From Thermoplasmatota archaeon (GTDB lineage Archaea > Thermoplasmatota > Penumbrarchaeia > Penumbrarchaeales > Penumbrarchaeaceae): a stretch of DNA of 9,653 bases. The notes beneath the pieces were generated by a model. That model did no database searches. It was not told the DNA's origin and saw nothing but the letters and a program-made list of their open reading frames with translations. The stretch spans positions 1-9,653 of the forward strand of contig JAUVLN010000058.1 of NCBI GenBank assembly GCA_030600725.1, written 5' to 3'. Made by a program: the position numbers and the translations under genes. Below are positions 1 through 6,592 of the stretch, piece by piece (positions within the stretch are counted from its first letter, which is position 1; each line of letters starts with the position of its first letter).

Positions 1-27
1 TATATCAATGAAACGGAGATAAGACAC

Positions 28-294
28 CTACAACTCGGCATCGCCATCCTCATCCTCGCACAACCTGGTCTTGGACCTCTTCTTTTCTCTACCCCTCTCC
101 GTGATGAGGCTGTAAATGATCTCGAGAACGCTGTCGCTGACCTCTTTTCGCTTCTGGGCTTCCCCCTTTAACTCGGGATGATCCTCCCCTGTCTCCTTGA
201 TCATCCGTCTTATCTTCAGACCCATCGTCATCGACAATAACCAACCTGGCGACTTACCTTCATCCATATAGAGCCCGAAGGACCTTAATAACAT
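28..294 (-). CDS. Small charged hypothetical protein (88 aa)
   Basis: I do not recognise this protein. It is 88 residues with no signal peptide, membrane segment or cysteine cluster (one Cys, near the end). A hydrophobic/amphipathic N-terminal third is followed by a highly charged helix-prone region (about residues 25-65), a basic patch (RGREKKRSKTR, about 67-77) and an acidic tail (EDEDGDAEL). The downstream two thirds have coding-like, purine-first codons; the first 20 codons (starting TTA TTA) are less typical, so the true start may be the internal ATG at codon 22 or 24. The first ATG has only a weak GATGA-like element before it. It follows the subtilase gene on the same strand after a 69-base gap that contains TATA-like elements, so it is probably transcribed separately. 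Cytoplasmic location is inferred. It could be a small nucleic-acid- or protein-binding protein, but nothing specific supports that. Confidence 0.55.
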   Translation of the reverse strand: MLLRSFGLYMDEGKSPGWLLSMTMGLKIRRMIKETGEDHPELKGEAQKRKEVSDSVLEIIYSLITERGREKKRSKTRLCEDEDGDAEL

Positions 295-321
295 TTTTCA
301 TCATACAATTGGATTATGAGA

Positions 322-340
322 GCAATAAACCATATTATCG
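322..340 (-). promoter_or_regulatory. Possible TATA region for the 88-aa gene
   Basis: On the minus strand, GATAATAT (339-332) and GTTTATTG (330-323) are AT-rich boxes 30-45 bases upstream of the ATG at 294, a distance consistent with an archaeal TATA box and a short leader. Neither is a strong consensus match. The call rests on position and base composition only. Confidence 0.35.
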
Positions 341-363
341 CAGGATGCGGTCTGGCTTTTGTT

Positions 364-3300
364 TCACTCCTCCCAATCTGATTCGTCGTCATCGTCCCAA
401 TCGGATCGCTCCTCATCGTCCCACCGAATACCTTCATCGCCGATCCCGAATTCATCGGATGCTCCCATCACGGGGCCGATGGGTTCGGTCCTTTCCGAAC
501 CGACAGGGGGCGGAGATCCGTAGAGGTCCTCATGATCGGGAGGGGAAGGTGAGGTGACCGTATCACCCACAACAGGATCTCCGTCTACCGGTAAGGGGCC
601 ATCTCCCGGGTATGGGGCATCGTCAACCTCATCATCTCCCCTGCTCCTATCCGGCGCATCGCCCGTCTGCTCCCAGATCCTGTTCATCTTCCTCCTCCTG
701 AGGGTCCTGGATATCACCGAGAATATGATGATCATACATAGAACGATCGCGATCAAGATGAGGAGGTGGGGGACATATTGATCCAGGTTGATACCCTCTT
801 CTCCTCCCCCGCCCTCATCGTCGTCTGTAACAGGAGTCTCATTCTGAGGGATGTACGGCTTATAGGTCTTGAAATCCCACTGGTAATCCTTGTCCAGCTT
901 GAAATCATAGATGTCCCGTAGAGTGTGGTCAAGGGATACGTTATATGTCAATCCCATATCCAGGTCCGCCCGGATGATGGCTGTGAATTCATCCTCACCC
1001 GCCTCAACCTCGAAGCTCACCTCGAATCCGCCATCACCTTCGTCTGTGGGCACCGCCCATATCCTGAGATGGTTAAGGAGAGAGGTCAGCCTCACTGGGT
1101 TTGTGAACCTGAGAACGATATCCTCTCCAACGCTGAAATTGACCTCTATACCAATGGGATGAACACCGTCCGGGAACACGAGGCTGAACCGGCTCCTTAC
1201 CGTGTAATTCCTGCTCTCCTCGATGGTCAATGCGTTTCCCCAGCCGTCCTTTATTCCTCTTGAGACAACGACCCTGTATGTGTGGCCCAGCTCGAATCCT
1301 GGTGAGCTCACCCTTATCCGTTCACCGTCCACTATCTCTATCACGGTCTCGACCCGGGAAGGGGAGCCGTTGGTGATATCCTCGAACCAAACGGATCCCG
1401 CCAGGGTATCCTGGTCCACCTCCTCGCTGAACGTGATGGTGACCTTGAGGTCCTCGGAGTACTGTATGGTACCGTTCGGAACCGGGTATATACTGACGAC
1501 CGTGGGAGCGGTTAGATCCCCGTAGGCATCTATTCCAACGCTTCTGTTCACCGAATTTCCGGACCGATCCCTCACCATGAGTTCCAGCGTATAGAAGCCC
1601 TTCTCTGTGAAATTGAATGGGAAACCGAACCCTTCCCGGGAGACCCACCACTCCACTTCCGCACCCGTATAGTAGGTTAGATTCCACCTGAAATACGCCC
1701 CTTCCGGGAACCCCTCGCCGTTATCGGTGAAATTTGGCAGATATTCGACCGGCTGGCCCAGGTACACAGCGAAGGGGCCGTCGATGCTTCCGGCGGGAGG
1801 CGTATGGTCCAGAACCGTCACCTTCTTGGTCCCCTGTCCCGTGTTCCCTCCGCCATCCGTGACCCGAAGCGTCGCGTTGTAGACCCCGGGATGCGGGAAA
1901 TCGATCCAGATGGTATGTCCATGGTAGGTGCTATTCCAGCCCCTCCCCTCGAAGAACCATAGATACGAGGTGAGCGGACGGCTGTCGAAGGAGGGATCAT
2001 TATCGATCGTCCCATCGGCCGTATACTGGACGGAGTGATCCTCATCCGCGATCTCCGGACCGGTGAAATTCACAACCGGCGGTGTGGTGTCCGTGATATT
2101 CACGCTGATGATAGTATTATTCTCGTTTCCCGCCGGGTCCCTCACCGTGAGATTCACCGTGTGGGATCCGATGGAATCGAAAGGGATCAAAACGCTTATG
2201 CCGAACCCATCGAATACAATGCCTCCCTCCGGATCGATCACCCTCCAGGACGTGTTGTCCACCCGGGTGAAATCGGGGTCGAGCCCGACATCGTAGCTGG
2301 TCGAATTGAACCTTGTTCCCTCCAGCGAGATCTCCCTTTCGATCATCGAGGATCCGACATCTATTACGGGGACGGGCAGGAGCGTATCGAGGGTTATCTC
2401 ATAGGTCCTGTTCGTGGGGCCAGCACCGTGTTTATCGTATGCTTCCAGCAAGACCTCATTGTACCCCTCTTCAAGGACCAGGTATATGTCAAACCTTCCC
2501 GACCCCCCCACGGTATTGTTCGATTGCTCCTCTCCGTTCACCTTCACCACAGTCCAGCCCAGGGGCTCCGACAGGCCCTCAACGACCCAGGTCTCCTGAT
2601 CGGTGATCCTGGGCGGTGGGCCGATGATCGATACCGAATCAGGACCGGTGTTATCGACCGAGAAACCTGATGCCTCCCTCCAGGTTGATGTGTTGTTCAC
2701 CTCGTCGTATCCCCGGTATCTGATGATCATGTGGGGAACATCCCCGGGACCCCCGGCCTCCGATCTCGTATCCCACTCGAAACCCACGGGAGGCCCTGTG
2801 GCCGCAGGGTGGTATTCCTCACCGGTATCATCGGCGATCCCGTTGTTATCCGTATCGTTGAAGTACTCGACCTCGACCCGATCCAGATCCGGGTCTCCGA
2901 CGAACTCCAGCTCCGCTATACCCACGATCGTATAGGACGTGGTCAGAAGATCCACGTTTGGGGGGGTCGTATCCATCGGTGTCACGTTCATCCAGACGCT
3001 GGGAGTCGATTCGTAGCCCGAAGTGTCCACGGCCGAAACCCTGAGCAGGTATTCCACGCCATCGGTCAATCCGGATATGCCTATCGAGCTTTCCAGGCCC
3101 GTTGTATTCACAACAAAGTCCCATCCATCCGCCTCCCACAGTAGCGGAGGGGTGGAATTTACGTATATTGAATGGTGATCCATATCGGTCTCGTTCGTTC
3201 CGTACCAGGATATCATCACTCCGTTTCCCAGAGGGTCGGGCATAAGGGAAACGCCCACCGGGACCCTCGGGACCGAATGGTTGAACTCAATGGTGAACTG

Positions 3301-6111
3301 CGGATAGGCCCTCTGACCGAGATAGGTGTCCTCGACCATCACGATCAGGTCAAACGATCCTGTAATACCGGATAGAACCACCCATCTGTAGGAGTAATTA
3401 CCGTCATCCGCCGTCAGATCCCCCATCGACAGATTGCCATCGTCCAACAACGGGAGAATGGACATCGTGATGTTGGATATGCCCCAATACCCCTTGATAC
3501 CCGGATCCCCGGTACCTGTGATGGACATATTGCTGTATTCGGAAAATACCTGATACATCTCGGGCCCCCTGGCGATGAATATACGCTGAGGGGTCTTTGC
3601 CTTCGCATACGCGGAATACAATGTGACATAGGTGTATGATGCATTGATCGTATCGTTGTTTCCAACGTGGAGGCGACTCGAATTTGAGGTGGACACGTTG
3701 GAGGCCATGACATATCCCAGGAAGGACCCTTCGATCCGGGTCTCATTGAGTCGGATCGTCCTTCCTGTCGTATTGGTATTCGAGGATATGGTGGCGGACA
3801 CGGAGCCGGTTCCGGCAAGGTCCTTGTTTACGATCTCAACGGTCACCATGTCTCCGTCGGTGGAGTAGTACTCCCGGTCCAGGTAGATCCCGGAGGTAAC
3901 GGGGTCGGAGATGTTCCCGGATATCACCACGGCGAAATGCTGTGGGCCCATCGGAACGCTGGTTCCATTGATGATCACCTTCCACCAACCCGTTGCCGGG
4001 TCCGATATGGAGATACCCTCGACGTTGTTCACATCATCCCTGGTATCATCGAACGGCCGGAGGAAGTCGTTCCCGTGATATCTCGTCCCGTTCGGTGATA
4101 TCAGGATCAGGTCCAGGTCGTTGACGAGGGTCTTCGTGGCGTATGGCGCCGCGGGGAAATCGGACCAGGCAAGGGTGAGGCGGATCTCCTCGTTCGAGTT
4201 GACCCGGAAATATCTGACGACACTATCCGAGGTCTGGATGCCCGTCTTCTCATCTATGAAACCGAGCTTTCCCCCGTTGTACGGTGAGATGGTAGTGGTG
4301 AGGTTTACCCGACCCCATCCCTGGTCGAAATCGGGCCTCGAGTTCACCTCCTTCGTGGTCGCATTATAAACACTGTACTGCCCAGGGGTCATATCGACTG
4401 CCCCGTTGATCATCGCGGCCTTGACGAGGGCGCCGGAAGGAGAGAAGAGGTTTTCGACATCCGTAAAATACTGCCTGACGAGCACCGCCATTCCCGCGGT
4501 CAGCGGGCAGGACATCGAGGTACCCCCCATGAACAGATACTTATCGTTGTGCTGGTAGAGCCCCCATCCGTTTCCCGAACCTGCAATGGATGAATTGCAT
4601 GACAGGATCTCCGTACCTGGTGCAACGACGTCGGGTTTTATCCTGCCATCGTCTGTTGGCCCCCTTGAAGAGAATGCTGCAAGCCCGTTCATATCATCTG
4701 ACAGCTTGTCGCTGTGAACGGGGTCGTAGGGATATTTCGAGACATATTTCCAACCACCGACGGTATAGTATTTCCAGCCGCTCCAATCACCCCATTTGTA
4801 AATGTCATATTCCGTATCAAGCCGGTAATTCTCGCTGGCCCCCACCGTCAAACAGTTCTTGGCGGTAGCGGGTGCGCCTATGGAATCTCCGTCCACCTTA
4901 CCGTCCTCGGGGTACCAATCGATCCCGCTGTTCCCTGCCGAGAAGAGGATCAGCATCTCCGGATTGTGATACTGGAACCAGTCGACCCACTGCGATGAGG
5001 TAGTGTAGGCCCCGGCTACCGACGACCCCCAGCTGTTGGTATGGATGCGGGATCCGTTCTCATAGGACTGCTGGAACAGAAGGCTGAGGTTGGAGGGGAT
5101 CTGGAGCGAACCTCCATCCGCCATGATCGCCTGGAAGAATATCGAAGCATTGTAGGCCATGCCTCTTATGGTCCCGTTGGACTCTCTACCGTTCCCGGCT
5201 ACGGAGCCCGTAACGTGGGTTCCATGGCTGTGGCCGTCGTCGGGTGAGGTCCCAGCCCAATTGGCAAGCGTCACCCTGTTGTCGAAATCGAGGTGGATGT
5301 CGCCGGTCACATTGTGATCGTCGACCCCGGTGTCGAGGCCCGTATCGGCGATCGTGACCATCTGGCCTGTCCCGTTCAGGCCGTAGGTCTGCCAAACCTC
5401 CTCCACTCCCATGATCCCCTGGGATACGTTATTGTGAAGTTCATATACCGGCGAGGGTTCGATCCACCTGATCCCATCTATGGATAACAATCCCTCCGGA
5501 TCGGATATGGGAAGCTGGAGTGTGTAGACGATATCCGACCCGACCACGGGATGGTCCAGGACCATATCGATATCCGTCCGGACCTCCTCATCAGGAAGGA
5601 AGAGCTCAACTTGAAGGGTATCCGCTTCGCCTATCTCCATGACGGGGTCATCATTGAATAGTACATCATAGGTCTCGGGGGAGAGCTTCAATCCAGAGAT
5701 ATAGGGGGAGATCCCCACCACGCCCGGTAGGCTTGTGATATCCCCGGGATCCACATCTCCCCTGTGGACGATGTAGGAATCATCCGGCATGTAGGATAGT
5801 ACCCCGCAGCCGAGATCCTCCAGCGAATCCCTGTAGGATGAGTACATGGGCCATTCGAACTGAACGATCCAGAAGCCGGAATCGCCGTCGCTCTCGTAAG
5901 TCGGCACCGTCTTCAACATCTCATCTATCGTGAGACCGCCCCACAGGGATCTAACCATCTTATCCGAGGATAAACTGAATATCCGACCCTCGTCCCATGA
6001 TAGGTCATCCGTGTATCCTGCATGGGTCAAAAGACCACCTGGAAAGACCATCACAATGGACAGAAGAACGCACAGTACAGCTGTATGGCTTGATCTTGAC
6101 ATGATGAACAT
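364..6111 (-). CDS. Giant cell-surface subtilase (S8, KP-43-like) with multiple beta-sandwich domains and C-terminal membrane anchor
   Basis: This is a 1915-aa secreted serine endopeptidase. Residues 1-32 look like a signal peptide (hydrophobic core about 11-26). Residues 33-225 resemble the propeptide of archaeal subtilases (WIVQFEWP near 81, SYIVHRGD near 112). The catalytic domain spans about 230-610: Asp256 (VTIADTGLD), His296 (HSHGTHVTG), oxyanion Asn394 (SAGNSG) and Ser532 (GGTSMSCP), so the active site is intact. Residues 615-735 resemble the KP-43 C-terminal jelly roll. Then follow beta-sandwich segments (735-946), an FN3-like domain (950-1046), a segment with a calcium-loop motif (1086-1099), Ig/glucodextranase-B-like (1154-1245) and PKD-like domains (1246-1531, clearest at 1344-1436), and two Big_5/SbsA-like domains (1534-1638, 1640-1750). 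A transmembrane helix (about 1779-1801), a stop-transfer RTLRRRK and an acidic cytoplasmic tail of about 110 residues end the protein. About 50 NxS/T sequons lie in the ectodomain. The start at 6111 has AAGGGG only 2 bases ahead; Met4 (6102) is an alternative. Domain names past the protease are inferred from sequence pattern. Confidence 0.93.
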   Translation of the reverse strand: MFIMSRSSHTAVLCVLLSIVMVFPGGLLTHAGYTDDLSWDEGRIFSLSSDKMVRSLWGGLTIDEMLKTVPTYESDGDSGFWIVQFEWPMYSSYRDSLEDLGCGVLSYMPDDSYIVHRGDVDPGDITSLPGVVGISPYISGLKLSPETYDVLFNDDPVMEIGEADTLQVELFLPDEEVRTDIDMVLDHPVVGSDIVYTLQLPISDPEGLLSIDGIRWIEPSPVYELHNNVSQGIMGVEEVWQTYGLNGTGQMVTIADTGLDTGVDDHNVTGDIHLDFDNRVTLANWAGTSPDDGHSHGTHVTGSVAGNGRESNGTIRGMAYNASIFFQAIMADGGSLQIPSNLSLLFQQSYENGSRIHTNSWGSSVAGAYTTSSQWVDWFQYHNPEMLILFSAGNSGIDWYPEDGKVDGDSIGAPATAKNCLTVGASENYRLDTEYDIYKWGDWSGWKYYTVGGWKYVSKYPYDPVHSDKLSDDMNGLAAFSSRGPTDDGRIKPDVVAPGTEILSCNSSIAGSGNGWGLYQHNDKYLFMGGTSMSCPLTAGMAVLVRQYFTDVENLFSPSGALVKAAMINGAVDMTPGQYSVYNATTKEVNSRPDFDQGWGRVNLTTTISPYNGGKLGFIDEKTGIQTSDSVVRYFRVNSNEEIRLTLAWSDFPAAPYATKTLVNDLDLILISPNGTRYHGNDFLRPFDDTRDDVNNVEGISISDPATGWWKVIINGTSVPMGPQHFAVVISGNISDPVTSGIYLDREYYSTDGDMVTVEIVNKDLAGTGSVSATISSNTNTTGRTIRLNETRIEGSFLGYVMASNVSTSNSSRLHVGNNDTINASYTYVTLYSAYAKAKTPQRIFIARGPEMYQVFSEYSNMSITGTGDPGIKGYWGISNITMSILPLLDDGNLSMGDLTADDGNYSYRWVVLSGITGSFDLIVMVEDTYLGQRAYPQFTIEFNHSVPRVPVGVSLMPDPLGNGVMISWYGTNETDMDHHSIYVNSTPPLLWEADGWDFVVNTTGLESSIGISGLTDGVEYLLRVSAVDTSGYESTPSVWMNVTPMDTTPPNVDLLTTSYTIVGIAELEFVGDPDLDRVEVEYFNDTDNNGIADDTGEEYHPAATGPPVGFEWDTRSEAGGPGDVPHMIIRYRGYDEVNNTSTWREASGFSVDNTGPDSVSIIGPPPRITDQETWVVEGLSEPLGWTVVKVNGEEQSNNTVGGSGRFDIYLVLEEGYNEVLLEAYDKHGAGPTNRTYEITLDTLLPVPVIDVGSSMIEREISLEGTRFNSTSYDVGLDPDFTRVDNTSWRVIDPEGGIVFDGFGISVLIPFDSIGSHTVNLTVRDPAGNENNTIISVNITDTTPPVVNFTGPEIADEDHSVQYTADGTIDNDPSFDSRPLTSYLWFFEGRGWNSTYHGHTIWIDFPHPGVYNATLRVTDGGGNTGQGTKKVTVLDHTPPAGSIDGPFAVYLGQPVEYLPNFTDNGEGFPEGAYFRWNLTYYTGAEVEWWVSREGFGFPFNFTEKGFYTLELMVRDRSGNSVNRSVGIDAYGDLTAPTVVSIYPVPNGTIQYSEDLKVTITFSEEVDQDTLAGSVWFEDITNGSPSRVETVIEIVDGERIRVSSPGFELGHTYRVVVSRGIKDGWGNALTIEESRNYTVRSRFSLVFPDGVHPIGIEVNFSVGEDIVLRFTNPVRLTSLLNHLRIWAVPTDEGDGGFEVSFEVEAGEDEFTAIIRADLDMGLTYNVSLDHTLRDIYDFKLDKDYQWDFKTYKPYIPQNETPVTDDDEGGGGEEGINLDQYVPHLLILIAIVLCMIIIFSVISRTLRRRKMNRIWEQTGDAPDRSRGDDEVDDAPYPGDGPLPVDGDPVVGDTVTSPSPPDHEDLYGSPPPVGSERTEPIGPVMGASDEFGIGDEGIRWDDEERSDWDDDDESDWEE

Positions 6112-6135
6112 CGCCCCTTGATAAGATTCCGGATC

Positions 6136-6164
6136 ACCCCTGATGATCGGAAAGGATCAGGGGT
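6136..6164 (-). promoter_or_regulatory. Hairpin in the leader of the subtilase gene
   Basis: A perfect 9-bp inverted repeat (ACCCCTGAT at 6136-6144, ATCAGGGGT at 6156-6164) encloses an 11-base loop, 25 bases upstream of the subtilase ATG. No T-tract follows it on the minus strand, so it does not look like an intrinsic terminator. It may be a leader RNA structure or a protein-binding dyad. Confidence 0.5.
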
Positions 6165-6192
6165 TCAGGTGTCGCCTTTTCCGGGCAGACCA

Positions 6193-6202
6193 GATAGCTA
6201 TC
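6193..6202. promoter_or_regulatory. Perfect 10-bp palindrome GATAGCTATC
   Basis: GATAGCTATC is perfectly self-complementary. It sits between the T-tract/TATA-like element and the leader hairpin of the subtilase gene, roughly where transcription would begin if the box at 6215-6226 is the TATA element. It is an operator candidate; short palindromes arise by chance, so the function is speculative. Confidence 0.3.
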
Positions 6203-6214
6203 AATCCACCATTA

Positions 6215-6226
6215 GAAAAATATTTG
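6215..6226 (-). promoter_or_regulatory. AT-rich element: subtilase TATA box and/or terminator T-tract
   Basis: On the minus strand AAATATTTTTCT lies about 10 bases after the TAG stop (6238-6236) of the 118-aa gene. Read as a TATA box, it would start a transcript near 6195 with a leader of about 85 bases before the subtilase ATG. Read as a T-rich archaeal terminator, it would end the ATPase operon. Both readings are possible. No better TATA-like sequence is visible closer to the ATG. Confidence 0.4.
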
Positions 6227-6235
6227 GGTTGATTT

Positions 6236-6592
6236 CTACGGGGGCAGGAGCTCGGCCAGCGCGGATAGGGCCTCTATTCCTCTCCTTGATCCTACCCTCT
6301 CCGAGATCATCTCAAGGCCCCTGTTCAGATATGGTTCCAGATACGATCCCATCTCCTCGAACGTGAAGATGGAAGGGTCCCTGTCATGTACCACGACCTG
6401 CACCAGGGGCCAGTTGGTAAGGGAGGTTAGCTCTATCGGCAGATCACCTGCCCGACCATCCGTGGTCGTCTCATCCATGAACAGTCCGATCGAGACCGCA
6501 AGGGAAAGCAGATCCTCCCTGGATCTGAAACCCTCCTCGTTCACAAGATGCCCCAGTTCCTCAAGGAGATCACCTTTTACCATGATCGTCAC
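6236..6592 (-). CDS. Small partner of the DndD-like ATPase; resembles dnd-system-associated protein 4
   Basis: This is a 118-aa soluble protein with no signal or membrane segment. The pattern is a helical N-terminus with FRSREDLLSLAVSIGLF (about residues 22-38), a middle region with TNWPLVQVVVHDRDPSIF (about 59-76), and a C-terminal helix with YLEPYLNRGLEMISERV (about 84-100). From memory this resembles the small dnd phosphorothioation-associated protein family 4 (an 'F..r.DLl.fAaslGf' region and a 'YaNgGLEil' ending); this is recognition by eye, not a search. The GTG start at 6592 overlaps the ATPase stop (GTGA) and is preceded by a full GGAGGTGA Shine-Dalgarno 6 bases upstream; the ATG at codon 4 is worse placed. 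Translational coupling implies that it works with the ATPase, perhaps as an adaptor in a DNA-related complex. It could instead be an unrelated helical protein. Confidence 0.85.
   Translation of the reverse strand: MTIMVKGDLLEELGHLVNEEGFRSREDLLSLAVSIGLFMDETTTDGRAGDLPIELTSLTNWPLVQVVVHDRDPSIFTFEEMGSYLEPYLNRGLEMISERVGSRRGIEALSALAELLPP

Noticed and set aside
2035..2670. A 211-codon plus-strand ORF antisense to the subtilase gene.
   Set aside because: The opposite strand encodes a continuous, domain-rich protein; long antisense frames are expected from its codon bias.
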